Assembly (NCBI RefSeq): GCF_029094545.1
Contig: NZ_CP117835.1
Coordinates: 1,344,001-1,408,000 of the forward strand
DNA length: 64,000 nt
Source: Alkalihalophilus pseudofirmus
Lineage (GTDB): Bacteria > Bacillota > Bacilli > Bacillales > Bacillaceae_D
Direction: 5' to 3'
The notes below the pieces were generated by a model. It saw only the letters and a program-made list of their open reading frames with translations. It was not told the DNA's origin and ran no database searches. Positions within the stretch are counted from its first letter, which is position 1, and the number at the start of each line of letters is the position of its first letter. Below, in pieces: positions 18,956 to 27,927 of this stretch. The translations under genes and the position numbers were made by a program.

Positions 18956-18999
18956 AAAAACGCCTCCTTAAGCAGATTTGAGTTGAATTAGTGCTGCTT

Positions 19000-20388
19000 T
19001 TAATGATCTTTGTTTTGGGTTGAAAGGGAAACAACAATTAATACAATAATTGCGATTGGTACTGAAATAACAGCTGCATTCAGCTCAAATGGCTGTCCTA
19101 ATGGAATTTCCCAGGTGAGTGTTGTAACGAGACCTGTGAACATAGATGCAATTCCGCCTGCTGCTGTGACACGCTTCCAAAAGAATACAGCTAGTACTGC
19201 TGGTGTAATTCCTGCTCCATAAACAGTGTAAGCATACATTTGGACAGCTAGGACAGTAGGGAAGAATCGAATAATGATAAAGGCTAGTACACCAAGAATA
19301 ACAATAAAAAGACGAGTCATCCAAAGTTTCTTTTTATCTGAGGCATCTTTATCAATATAGTTGCTGTAAATGTCGTATGTTAGGTTTGTTGCAGCTGAAA
19401 GTAAATAAGAGTTACCTGTAGTAATGATAAAGGATGCAGCTGCAGCAAGCAACAATCCGCCGATGGCAACAGGCATCACAACTGTTGTAGCAAGTAAAGC
19501 CATTCCTGGGTCGATATCAGGAAAAATTGAGCGAGAAGCAAAGGCGATAATCGCAATGGAAGGTGAAATCACTAACATGGCGATTAACCAGCCGATCTGT
19601 CCTCGTTTAGAGGCTTGATCATTTTTGGATGAAGCCAGACGTTGGTACATATTTTGATCACCAAGTAATAAAAATAGCGACGGAAGCAAGAATCCAATTA
19701 GCTGCAAGGTTGTAAGTCCTCCAGTTGCAGTCGTATGCGATTCAGGAACATTTGCAATAATTTCACTCCATCCCCCAGCTATAATTATAATGGTAGGTAC
19801 AGTGATTAATAAACCGCCGACCATTAAAAAGCCGCTTAGGGCATCTGTTTGAGATACAGATCGTAAGCCGCCGATCATGGCCAAGAATATAATCATGACT
19901 GCACCAATGATCGTACCCTGACTTACATCCATACCCGTTGTAATATTTAAAATAAAGCCAAAACCTTGGATTTGGTAAGAAACGATTCCTACATAAGCTA
20001 AGATGATAATTAAAGAAGCCAGGTTACGAGAGGTCGTTCCATACTTTGCTTCGAGAATACCAGCTACAGTGAATTTTCCAAATGCACGTATCTTAGGTGC
20101 AACGACATACAAAATTAGAATACCGATAAGAGTCGGAAGCATATACATGATCGCTGGAATAATCCCATATGTATAAGCCATAGATGTTTCTCCACCTGAG
20201 ATACTGCCGCTTCCTGTCCATGTTGCAAGCAGGGTTCCCATTAATACAAAAGGACCTAAGCTTTTTCCTGCTAAAACAAAATCCTCACTCCCAGAAACTT
20301 TCTTAGACATGAAAATTCCTATACCGATCATAATGACGGCATATACTGCCATAAACCATAGTAATGTTGAATCTGGTTGTAATTCCAT
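19000..20388 (-). CDS. Sodium:solute symporter family protein (SSS)
   Basis: A 462-residue polytopic transporter with about 13 membrane segments. It has the SSS hallmarks near the N-terminus (GSEDFVLAGKSLGP, ATWTGSGSISGG) and GGLRSVSQTDALSGF mid-protein. It would import an organic solute with Na+. The substrate (proline, pantothenate or another) cannot be assigned. ATG 20388 has AAGGAG 15 bases upstream, a long spacing; an in-frame stop excludes an earlier start. The M24 peptidase gene follows. Confidence 0.85.
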   Translation of the reverse strand: MELQPDSTLLWFMAVYAVIMIGIGIFMSKKVSGSEDFVLAGKSLGPFVLMGTLLATWTGSGSISGGETSMAYTYGIIPAIMYMLPTLIGILILYVVAPKIRAFGKFTVAGILEAKYGTTSRNLASLIIILAYVGIVSYQIQGFGFILNITTGMDVSQGTIIGAVMIIFLAMIGGLRSVSQTDALSGFLMVGGLLITVPTIIIIAGGWSEIIANVPESHTTATGGLTTLQLIGFLLPSLFLLLGDQNMYQRLASSKNDQASKRGQIGWLIAMLVISPSIAIIAFASRSIFPDIDPGMALLATTVVMPVAIGGLLLAAAASFIITTGNSYLLSAATNLTYDIYSNYIDKDASDKKKLWMTRLFIVILGVLAFIIIRFFPTVLAVQMYAYTVYGAGITPAVLAVFFWKRVTAAGGIASMFTGLVTTLTWEIPLGQPFELNAAVISVPIAIIVLIVVSLSTQNKDH

Positions 20389-20734
20389 AACGTTTCACAT
20401 CATCTCCTTCGAGTAGTTTACTTGCTTGAATTTAACAACAGTTAATAACCTAACATACCTTTTGGGAGAAAGAAAATGGCTGAACACGTTGGTATGGAGG
20501 TTTATCTGGTAGAATTTTATGCGAGTTTTATTATTTTAAAATTGTAATTAACAAGATAAGAACACCGCTTTCAAAAATTGGGTTATTTTTATGAAAATTA
20601 TAATAATTTGTGTTGAAATCTAAAAATAAAATAGTAAAAAATACCTACAAAATTTCATGTGTTTTTTTGATGTGTCTTTAGGCAAGCTTTGTTGAATAAA
20701 CTAGGTTAGTCATATAAATGAGGGGGGATGCATT
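20389..20734. other. AT-rich intergenic region between divergent genes
   Basis: About 345 bases, presumably promoters of the divergent symporter and SIMPL genes. A 23-codon frame with GGGAG before its ATG (20476-20547) is the only coding hint and is not supported further. Confidence 0.4.
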
Positions 20735-21355
20735 GTGGAAGATCAACTAACGTTAACCGTAAATGGGGAAGGGGAAGTTAGCGTAATGCCTGACCAAGCT
20801 GAAATCACGCTTGGTGTAGTGACAGAAGCAGAGACAGTAAGTGAGTCTCAGCAAGTGAATAATGACATCTTTTCTGCTGTTATTTCCGCTCTAAATGAAA
20901 TTGGAATTGAGGATAGTCAGATTCAAACAATCACTTATCGAATTGAACCTCGATATGACTTTGTAGAAGGGGTACAGCAATTTAGGGGATACGAGGTCAC
21001 TCATATGATTAACATTAAGGTTGAGGATATTACACAAGCTGGAGAAATAGTAGATACCGCAGTAGCGAATGGTGCCAATGTCATTCAATCGATCCAATTT
21101 ACAGTAGCAGACTCAACGGACTTATACCGACAAGCACTTCAATTAGCTTTAGAAGATGCAAAAGGGAAAGCTATGGCAATGACAGAAACACTTAATGTCA
21201 CGCTGAATGAGACGCCTCAGAAAATAATTGAGAGGTCAGGCGGTGCACCTGTCAGGATGTATGACGGGGCGGCTTTCAGCACACAAGCTACGCCGATCCA
21301 AGCTGGTACCATATCAGTCCGCGCATCTGTAGAAGCAGTATTTTCATATCAATAA
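20735..21355 (+). CDS. SIMPL-domain (DUF541) protein
   Basis: A 206-residue protein consisting almost entirely of one SIMPL/DUF541 domain (LTVNGEGEVSVMPDQAEITLGV at the start, ISVRASVEAVF at the end). The domain occurs in oxidative-stress and envelope-associated proteins, but the molecular function is poorly defined. No signal peptide is seen. The start is GTG behind a GGGGGG stretch; an ATG a few bases upstream is out of frame. Monocistronic with a bidirectional terminator. Confidence 0.8.
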   Translation: MEDQLTLTVNGEGEVSVMPDQAEITLGVVTEAETVSESQQVNNDIFSAVISALNEIGIEDSQIQTITYRIEPRYDFVEGVQQFRGYEVTHMINIKVEDITQAGEIVDTAVANGANVIQSIQFTVADSTDLYRQALQLALEDAKGKAMAMTETLNVTLNETPQKIIERSGGAPVRMYDGAAFSTQATPIQAGTISVRASVEAVFSYQ

Positions 21356-21356
21356 T

Positions 21357-21391
21357 AAAAAGAGCAAGTACCTTAGTTGGTATTTGCTCTT
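21357..21391. terminator. Bidirectional terminator
   Basis: AAGAGCAA/TTGCTCTT arms with inner TACC/GGTA pairs. It lies between the convergent SIMPL and ABC-ATPase genes. Confidence 0.75.
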
Positions 21392-21397
21392 AATCTA

Positions 21398-22090
21398 TTA
21401 TTCGTTATATAACGTTTTCATCCACTCAACAATGCTCATATTTTGGGTGTACCGAAGGTCTTCGACGTTGTGATGACCGATAAATTGCCCATCCTTAATG
21501 GCAATGACCTCATCTAGAATCATTTCTACCTCTTTAATTTCATGAGTTGTGATCAGAATAATCTGCTTTTCTAAATCTACAAAAGAGATCAACCCTTGCA
21601 CAATTGAGTCGCGTACCATCGGATCAAGTCCAGAAAATGGTTCATCTAGTAAAATAACTGGCACATCTCGAGATAACGTTAGGATCAGCTTCAGCCTTCC
21701 TCGATTCCCTTTGGATAAATGTTTTAGTTTAGTATTTTTATCTAATTTCATAAATTCTCGTATTTCTTCTGCTTTTACTAAATTGAAATCTGGGAATTGT
21801 GAAGCGTAAAATTCAATCGTCTGACCCACATTATAAAAGCTGTAGTATTCATCAAGTTCTGATAAATAGGTTACATCTTTTGCGATGCGGCGGTCAGCTT
21901 TCTTACCATTCACAATGACAGAACCTTTTGAAGGCTGAATAAGTCCAGCAATGAGTTTCAATGTTGTAGATTTTCCGCTGCCATTTTCCCCGACTAACCC
22001 AATAATCTTCCCCTTATTTAATTCAATGTTAATATCTTTTAAAGCTGTTTTGGTCATATATTTTTTAGAAACATTGTTGAAGGTTATCAT
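21398..22090 (-). CDS. yhcG: ABC transporter ATP-binding protein (YhcG/YtrB-like)
   Basis: A 230-residue ABC ATPase with Walker A GENGSGKSTT, a non-canonical signature LSKGNRGRLKL instead of LSGGQ, Walker B VILLDEPFSGLD and the switch His in ITTHE. It pairs with the membrane protein encoded at the head of this minus-strand operon. Its ATG overlaps the end of the GntR gene by four bases. The family includes bacitracin and cell-wall-stress exporters, but the substrate here is not known. The gene name is by analogy with the B. subtilis yhcEFG order. Confidence 0.82.
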   Translation of the reverse strand: MITFNNVSKKYMTKTALKDINIELNKGKIIGLVGENGSGKSTTLKLIAGLIQPSKGSVIVNGKKADRRIAKDVTYLSELDEYYSFYNVGQTIEFYASQFPDFNLVKAEEIREFMKLDKNTKLKHLSKGNRGRLKLILTLSRDVPVILLDEPFSGLDPMVRDSIVQGLISFVDLEKQIILITTHEIKEVEMILDEVIAIKDGQFIGHHNVEDLRYTQNMSIVEWMKTLYNE

Positions 22091-22470
22091 TGCTTAGGCT
22101 CCTCTCTAGAACTATTTAGAAAATCAGTTAAGCCTGACTCAATTTCCCTATCTGTGTAACCCATTTGGTGCATGCCTGTTACAAACCGAGAAATTTCTTC
22201 TTTTTTTAGTGAATTGCGCATAACATCAAGAACCGTTTTGTCTTCTGTTACAAATGTACCTTGCCCGCGCTTTGTTTCCACAATATTCATCCCCTCAAGT
22301 TCTCTATATGTTCGCTGTACCGTGTTTGGATTGACGCTTGACTGGATACCCATTTCTCTTACAGATGGCAGCTTATCACCCGGAGCTAATTCTCCGCGTA
22401 AAATTTGACGCTGTATCCTTTCTGCGAGCTGAATGTATATTGGTTTTGACGCATGAAACGTATCAGTCAT
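22087..22470 (-). CDS. yhcF: GntR-family regulator, YtrA subfamily (YhcF-like)
   Basis: A 127-residue repressor with an N-terminal winged helix (PIYIQLAERIQRQILRG, GDKLPSVREM, VNPNTVQRTYRELE, RGQGTFV) and only a short C-terminal dimerisation tail, as in the YtrA subgroup. It sits in the middle of the ABC operon it probably controls. A perfect inverted repeat at 23303-23338, upstream of the operon, is a strong candidate operator. Confidence 0.85.
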   Translation of the reverse strand: MTDTFHASKPIYIQLAERIQRQILRGELAPGDKLPSVREMGIQSSVNPNTVQRTYRELEGMNIVETKRGQGTFVTEDKTVLDVMRNSLKKEEISRFVTGMHQMGYTDREIESGLTDFLNSSREEPKQ

Positions 22471-22473
22471 ATC

Positions 22474-23280
22474 CTACACCTCAACTTTTCGATCCAGCAT
22501 CCAACAAGCTATGAAGAATAAAGCTAGAGCCAAGATCGTTTCAAATAATAATGTACCGGTATAAAAAGAAAGTGAACCCATTTGAGTGGTGACATCAGTG
22601 CCTGTTTCTAAGCTTGTTTGAAAATCAATACTTTGTAGCATTTGCCCAAGTTCAATTTCTCCCCACTCGGTAAGTGCAGCATGGACAGACGTGTTTCCAA
22701 ACCATCCAATAAAACTAAACAAGGCGATAAAGCTGATCGCAGTCAAAACAAAACTTAAAAAACTATGGAAGACTCTTGATAGCAGCAAGAATATCATCCA
22801 GAAAAACATCACCCATACGACTGCAGATAAGGCAAACAAATATAATGTAAAGCCTCCATAAAATCCGAGTTCAGCGATTTGTGCGAATGTTATATAGGAG
22901 GAGAGTTCTCCCCACAGCTCAGACTGTGTTATGGCAATTAATCCAACGGCAGCAACAATAACGGTTGTAATTACCATAGAAATAATACCGGCAGCTAGTT
23001 TAGCTGAAAGCAAACCATAAGCAGGAAGAGGGTTATGAAGCCATAAATGTAATTTCTTATGTTCAGCCTGTAAGCTGAAGAACATATAATAAGCTAAATA
23101 AAAGGCTTGCAGACCTATTGCCAATACGACAACACCTATTAACGCTTCCCACATAAATCCATTGCGTTGCCCAATAAATCCAGCAATCGCACAGATGATT
23201 AGAAAGCCTGCGACCGGCATGATAAAAGCGGGCACCCCTAAGCGGATTTCTTTTTTTAATAAATTTCCCCATACATTCAT
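22474..23280 (-). CDS. yhcE: ABC-type transporter membrane protein (YhcE-like)
   Basis: A 268-residue polytopic protein with about six hydrophobic segments (FIMPVAGFLIICAIAGFIG, VVVLAIGLQAFYLAYYMFFS and others) and no enzymatic motifs. Position as first gene before GntR and ABC-ATPase genes marks it as the permease. Ribosome site GGAGGGG before the ATG. Weakly conserved; assigned mostly by context. Confidence 0.75.
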   Translation of the reverse strand: MNVWGNLLKKEIRLGVPAFIMPVAGFLIICAIAGFIGQRNGFMWEALIGVVVLAIGLQAFYLAYYMFFSLQAEHKKLHLWLHNPLPAYGLLSAKLAAGIISMVITTVIVAAVGLIAITQSELWGELSSYITFAQIAELGFYGGFTLYLFALSAVVWVMFFWMIFLLLSRVFHSFLSFVLTAISFIALFSFIGWFGNTSVHAALTEWGEIELGQMLQSIDFQTSLETGTDVTTQMGSLSFYTGTLLFETILALALFFIACWMLDRKVEV

Positions 23281-23302
23281 AAAGACCCCTCCAAATTTTT
23301 AA

Positions 23303-23338
23303 TGTCTTAGTGTGTTAGTTAGATAGTACACTAAGACA
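23303..23338 (-). promoter_or_regulatory. Palindromic operator upstream of the GntR/ABC operon
   Basis: TGTCTTAGTGT and ACACTAAGACA are perfect 11-base reverse complements separated by 14 bases, about 23 bases before the permease start. The inner AGTGT/ACACT resembles operators of YtrA-type GntR repressors. Confidence 0.7.
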
Positions 23339-23448
23339 AAAGTACAGTCAAGATCTTTTACAAAATGGACAAGCCCGTTTTTATTGTTGTTTCAAATTGT
23401 TATATAAGTAACAATAGAGGTAATATGAAAACGAAAGGTGCGGGTAGT

Positions 23449-23916
23449 ATGATTCAACTATATAAAGGGGAAGATTTTTGGAAGAGGCCTACTTCTTATA
23501 AACCAGGAAAGAGGCTGACGGAGAATGCGATTCAACAAATAGAGAATTTATTAGATGTAGAGTTGCCCCTTATGTATAAGAAGCTTATGAATGAGCAGAA
23601 TGGCGGAGAATTAACCTACCGTTATCTTTTATTTGAGGACGGGGAAGCCGCCATCATCCCTTACTTTCAGGAGCTTGATGCAGAATGCGGGGTCGGTCTA
23701 TCTAGTGTTTTCATAGAACAACTCCATTTACCTGAAAGACAAGTGTTACTAACTGGGACAATGGATACGTGGCTTTCACTAGATTATAGATACACAACCG
23801 TTCCTAAGGTTGTTTATTTTTCTGCAAATGAGGACGGCTCTTGGTCTGAAGAGGTAGCTGCGCAGTCGTTTGATGAATTTCTAGGTAGACTATTTTTAAA
23901 AGAGAATGATGATTAA
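23449..23916 (+). CDS. SMI1/KNR4-like (SUKH) domain protein
   Basis: A 155-residue soluble protein with SUKH-like features: LTENAIQQIENLLDVELPLMYKKLMNEQNGG at the front and VYFSANEDGSW plus a C-terminal FDEFL helix. SUKH proteins often act as immunity proteins to contact-dependent or polymorphic toxins, but single-copy housekeeping members also occur and no toxin gene is next to it. The start is uncertain: ATG 23449 (weak AGGTG) is preferred; ATG 23425 behind AGAGG is possible. Confidence 0.65.
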   Translation: MIQLYKGEDFWKRPTSYKPGKRLTENAIQQIENLLDVELPLMYKKLMNEQNGGELTYRYLLFEDGEAAIIPYFQELDAECGVGLSSVFIEQLHLPERQVLLTGTMDTWLSLDYRYTTVPKVVYFSANEDGSWSEEVAAQSFDEFLGRLFLKENDD

Positions 23917-23956
23917 TTCAATTAACATTTTCAACGTAATAATGATAAACCTATTG

Positions 23957-23989
23957 AAGCCTAGTTGCTCGCTAATTGGAACTAGGCTT
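23957..23989. terminator. Hairpin between convergent genes
   Basis: AAGCCTAGTT and AACTAGGCTT form a perfect 10-bp stem with a 13-base loop. It overlaps the stop codon of the minus-strand antiporter. Only weak T tails. Confidence 0.55.
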
Positions 23990-25487
23990 TAATAAATGAT
24001 CGGGTGGATTTTGCAGTGTTATCAGGTGTAAGAAGGTTCTTCAACTCTTGTTCACTTTTTCTTGAGACGAGAATATATAAGGTGTCTTCATTTTCAATCT
24101 TGGTATTCCCAGTAGGGGTAATTAACTCTCCTTTCCTAATGATTGCATTGATCAAGACATCTTTTGGAAAAGGGATATCCTTTAACTGTTGACCTATGAC
24201 CACTGTTTCCTCATTCACCTCATACTCTATAATTTCAGCATTTGCTTTCCCAATAGAGATTAATTCAAGCGTATGCATCGGAGTCACTTTTTTAGGTCCT
24301 GTTAAGGAGAGAGACTTTGCAAAAAAGTGGATGGTTGACCCTTGAATAAGCGTTGATGTTAGGACGATGAAAAAAATAAGATTGAAAAATAATTGACTGT
24401 TTTCTAATCCAGCAAGTAAGGGAAAGGTAGCAAGCACAATAGGAACAGCACCTCGTAATCCAGCCCAAGAGAGGAACGCTTTTTCTTTCCAATTCATATT
24501 CATGTTCCATGTGGATAAAAAGACAGCAGCAGGTCTGGCGATAAAGATAAGAATGGCGGATAGTAAGAGGCCGACAATTATAATCGTTCCATCAAGCAGA
24601 TCACTTGGAAAGACGAGGAGACCTAAAATAACGAACATAGAGATTTGCATCATCCAAGCAAACCCTTCGTTAAACCTGAAAATAGAGTGTTTGTATGTTA
24701 GATCATGACTGCCAATGACAAGAGCGCTCACGTAAACAGCGAGAAGACCGCTTGCTCCTAAAAGAGCCGTGACGCTGTAGGTTAACAAGGCAAAAGCAAG
24801 AGCAAAAACTGGGTAGAGCCCGCTTGAATCGAGGTTTATGCGATTAATAGCAAGCGAAGCAGCCTTTCCAAATGTAAGACCAATAATAAGTCCTGCACCC
24901 ATCTGCCAAAGAAAATTTGTGATCATGTAGGTTATAGAGGTTGCGTCATTTAAGATGAACTCGATAAACAGTAAGGTCAAAAAGACAGCCATTGGATCAT
25001 TCGCACCAGACTCGGCTTCTAGTGTTGACCCGAGTCGCTCTTTAATATTTTGGTCTTTTAATACGGCAAAAACAGCTGCTGCATCGGTAGAACCTACGAT
25101 CGCTCCGAATAACATTCCTTCAAACCAAGTCAAGCCAAGTATGTATTTGGCAGCAACAGCAATAATGCAGGAAGTAATAATTACACCGAGGGTAGCTAAT
25201 GAAAGTGAGGGGAGCAGGACGGGTTTTACGGTAGACCACTTTGTTTGGAGGCCGCCCTCAAATAAAATAATGACCAAAGCAAACAGACCAAGTAATTGTG
25301 CAAGTTTTATATTTTCAAAATGAATAAAGCCTATTCCGTCACTCCCTGCAAGCATTCCAAGAAGGATGAACAGCACTAGCGCAGGTACACCATAACGAGA
25401 GGAAAACTTAGCAGCCAGTACACCTGTAATGAGAAGCAGTGCACATAGCAGGATAAAGTAGTCGTTAGATGAGAGAGTCTCAATCAA
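23982..25487 (-). CDS. K+/H+ (or Na+/H+) antiporter, CPA1/NhaP type with TrkA-C domain
   Basis: A protein of about 501 residues: 12 or so membrane segments of the CPA1 exchanger domain (FEGGLQTKW, ESGANDPMAVFLT, GLRGAVPIVLAT), then a cytoplasmic TrkA-C/RCK-C domain (about 395-480; EYEVNEETVVIGQQLKDIP). It exports K+ or Na+ against protons, fitting pH and salt homeostasis. The TTG at 25487 is the proposed start because AAGGGGGG stands 10 bases upstream; the frame extends to an ATG at 25538, but that has no ribosome site and would translate the purine run. Confidence 0.82.
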   Translation of the reverse strand: MIETLSSNDYFILLCALLLITGVLAAKFSSRYGVPALVLFILLGMLAGSDGIGFIHFENIKLAQLLGLFALVIILFEGGLQTKWSTVKPVLLPSLSLATLGVIITSCIIAVAAKYILGLTWFEGMLFGAIVGSTDAAAVFAVLKDQNIKERLGSTLEAESGANDPMAVFLTLLFIEFILNDATSITYMITNFLWQMGAGLIIGLTFGKAASLAINRINLDSSGLYPVFALAFALLTYSVTALLGASGLLAVYVSALVIGSHDLTYKHSIFRFNEGFAWMMQISMFVILGLLVFPSDLLDGTIIIVGLLLSAILIFIARPAAVFLSTWNMNMNWKEKAFLSWAGLRGAVPIVLATFPLLAGLENSQLFFNLIFFIVLTSTLIQGSTIHFFAKSLSLTGPKKVTPMHTLELISIGKANAEIIEYEVNEETVVIGQQLKDIPFPKDVLINAIIRKGELITPTGNTKIENEDTLYILVSRKSEQELKNLLTPDNTAKSTRSFIKA

Positions 25488-25682
25488 GTTAGGTTTTCCC
25501 CCCTTTTTGTTCAAATCTATAGAATCAGTGGAATCCATACTAAAGTATATGTAGACATTTGCCTATATGTTCGAAAATTCTAGCGAATGAGAAGTTGTTT
25601 TCTTAAATTCAAGATAATATAGTTGACGGTATGTGAGGAAACGAGATACAATGTCGGTAGTTGTAAAAAATTGAATGATGTT

Positions 25683-25878
25683 TCCTTCGGGGCGTGGTGA
25701 AATTCCCGACCGGCGGTGATGAAGCAAATGCTTCTTAGTCCGTGACCCGTTTTCGCTTCTATCGGCTGTGATCAATACGATGATTAGAGTATAGAGGTGA
25801 TGTGTTTGCTGCATCTTGAAAACGGTGGACCTGGTGAAAATCCGGGACCGACAGTTAAAGTCTGGATGGGAGAAGGAA
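25683..25878 (+). ncRNA. FMN riboswitch (RFN element)
   Basis: Classical RFN blocks in order: CTTCGGGGC, GGGTGAAATTCC-like GGTGAAATTCCCGACCGGCGGT, an AGTCCGTGACCC block, GGTGGACCTGGTGAAAATCC, GGGACCGACAGT and the closing GGATGGGAGAAGG. It lies about 265 bases before ribD and is followed by a strong terminator, so FMN should cause transcription termination. Confidence 0.95.
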
Positions 25879-26067
25879 CGAGAGCATGATTCTAAAAGTG
25901 ATAGAAAATGAGACCGACTTTTGAGTCACATTTCTTAGACATGCCTTATTTAAGTCTATCTTTTTCAAAAGAAAGCACTTATTAAAGGGAGCAGTCTGCC
26001 TTTTTGAATACAGTTGAAATCCATTATGTTTGTAATGGTTAGTTCATGCTACTCTTCTTTAAATGAC

Positions 26068-26103
26068 ACCCCCGAATGATGATGAATCGTTCGGGGGTTT
26101 TTT
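26068..26103 (+). terminator. FMN-riboswitch-controlled terminator
   Basis: CCCCCGAA pairs with TTCGGGGG, with a T6 tail. Placed between the RFN element and ribD, it is the expression platform. Confidence 0.88.
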
Positions 26104-26143
26104 GGATTTCCTTTGAAGGAACATCGGATGAGAGGGATGCGTG

Positions 26144-27226
26144 ATGAAGGATATAGACTACATGAAGCTGGCTCTAACGCTTGCAGAACAAACACGTGGT
26201 CAAACATCTCCCAATCCGATGGTAGGATCTGTCGTCGTAAAAGACGGAGCGATTGTAGGAATGGGAGCTCATTTAAAGGCAGGGGAAGGTCATGCTGAAG
26301 TTAACGCATTAAAAATGGCCGGTGAAAAAGCCGAAGGAGCTACCATATATGTGACGTTAGAACCGTGCAGTCACTATGGTAAAACTCCTCCCTGTGCTGA
26401 TTTAATTATTGAAAAACAATTGAAGCGCGTTGTGGTAGCAACAGTCGACCCAAACCCAGAAGTATCTGGACGTGGGATCAAACGACTTCGTGATTCAGGA
26501 ATTACCGTAGATGTTGGAGTATGTGAGGCTGAAGCCATTGAATTAAATCGTATGTTTTTTCATTTTATTCAAACAAAGCGGCCTTTTGTAACTATGAAAA
26601 CAGCATCTACCCTAGATGGAAAGACAGCCACTGTTACAGGTGAAAGTAAGTGGATTACAGGAGAGGAAGCGAGGCTTGATGTGCACCGCGACCGTCACAT
26701 TCATGATGCAATCATGGTTGGAATTGGTACAGTGCTGAGCGATAACCCAGCTTTGACGACACGTCTGCCGAATGGCGGGCGCAATCCGATTCGAATTATT
26801 TTAGACAGACATCTGCGTCTGCCGGAGAGTTCACAAGTAGCTTGTGATCAAGCAGCGAAGACGTGGGTATTTACCACAGAACATGCTTCTAGTGAAAAAG
26901 AAGAAGCCCTTCGTATGCTTGGTGTGGATGTGATTAGATTACGTGACTACTCTATTCCCTCTATTTTAAAGGAATTAGGAAAACGACGAGTTATGACGCT
27001 CTATGTGGAAGGCGGCCAAGAAGTAAATGGAAGCTTCATTAAAGAAAGAGCGGTCAATCAAGTCATAACCTATGTGGCGCCTAAAATGATCGGAGGGAAG
27101 AATGCCCCGACTTCAGTTGGTGGAGAAGGAATTCCTTCTATTAATCAAGCACTTGAGCTTGAAGTGATTGATGTAGTACAAGTAGGACAAGATATTAAAA
27201 TCACTTCTTTAGTAAAGGAGGGGTAA
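26144..27226 (+). CDS. ribD: Riboflavin biosynthesis deaminase/reductase RibD
   Basis: A bifunctional protein of 360 residues. The N-terminal CMP-deaminase-like domain binds zinc through HAEVNAL and PCSHYGKTPPCA. The C-terminal reductase domain (about 145-360; TMKTASTLDGKTA, ESKWITGEEAR, EGGQEVNGSF) reduces the ribosyl group with NADPH. It performs steps two and three from GTP to riboflavin. Start ATG 26144 with GAGAGGG upstream. First gene of the rib operon. Confidence 0.95.
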   Translation: MKDIDYMKLALTLAEQTRGQTSPNPMVGSVVVKDGAIVGMGAHLKAGEGHAEVNALKMAGEKAEGATIYVTLEPCSHYGKTPPCADLIIEKQLKRVVVATVDPNPEVSGRGIKRLRDSGITVDVGVCEAEAIELNRMFFHFIQTKRPFVTMKTASTLDGKTATVTGESKWITGEEARLDVHRDRHIHDAIMVGIGTVLSDNPALTTRLPNGGRNPIRIILDRHLRLPESSQVACDQAAKTWVFTTEHASSEKEEALRMLGVDVIRLRDYSIPSILKELGKRRVMTLYVEGGQEVNGSFIKERAVNQVITYVAPKMIGGKNAPTSVGGEGIPSINQALELEVIDVVQVGQDIKITSLVKEG

Positions 27227-27227
27227 G

Positions 27228-27896
27228 ATGTTTACTGGAATTATTGAAGAAATTGGCAGAATTGACCAAGTACGTCAAAGCGGCGAAGCTATTGTGATGA
27301 ATATAGCTGCGAAAAAAGTTCTCAGTGATGTTGCTCTTGGAGACAGTATCGCAGTTAATGGGGTGTGTCTTACGGTTACTTCGTATACAAGTCATTCATT
27401 TACAGTGGACCTAATGCCAGAAACGGTCCGTGCCACTAGTTTAAACGGGTTAGGCAGAGGCGCAAAAGTGAATCTTGAGAGGGCGATGAGTGCTAAAGGT
27501 AGATTTGGAGGCCATTTTGTATCTGGACATGTTGATGGAATCGGCAAAATCATCTCAAAAGAACCTAAAGATAATGCAGTCTATTATACAATTGAAGTGT
27601 CTGATGACTTAAGACACTACATGATTCATAAAGGTTCCGTTGCAGTAGATGGAACAAGCTTAACGATTTTTGGAGTAGATGAAAATTCCTTCACGATTTC
27701 AATTATTCCCCACACGATTGAAGAAACGATTATAGGATCAAAAGGTGTGGGAGATATTGTGAATATTGAGTGTGACATGATAGGAAAATATATAGAACAA
27801 TTTATAACAAGGAAAAAGAGTCCACCCAGAAAGAGCAGTCAACAGGTAAAACAAACCTCCTTGAGTGAACAGTTTTTATCAGAGCATGGTTTTTAA
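27228..27896 (+). CDS. ribE: Riboflavin synthase alpha chain
   Basis: A 222-residue protein of two tandem lumazine-binding barrels. The opening MFTGIIEEIG is diagnostic, and the motifs GDSIAVNGVCLTV and GSVAVDGTSLTI mark the two halves. It dismutates two 6,7-dimethyl-8-ribityllumazine molecules to riboflavin. GGAGGGG precedes the ATG, one base after the ribD stop. Confidence 0.95.
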   Translation: MFTGIIEEIGRIDQVRQSGEAIVMNIAAKKVLSDVALGDSIAVNGVCLTVTSYTSHSFTVDLMPETVRATSLNGLGRGAKVNLERAMSAKGRFGGHFVSGHVDGIGKIISKEPKDNAVYYTIEVSDDLRHYMIHKGSVAVDGTSLTIFGVDENSFTISIIPHTIEETIIGSKGVGDIVNIECDMIGKYIEQFITRKKSPPRKSSQQVKQTSLSEQFLSEHGF

Positions 27897-27927
27897 ATAG
27901 CGAACGAGATTAGGATGGTGAATCAAC

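Noticed and set aside
20476-20547. 23-codon ORF with GGGAG before ATG
   Set aside because: Too short, no recognisable features and no context; could occur by chance.
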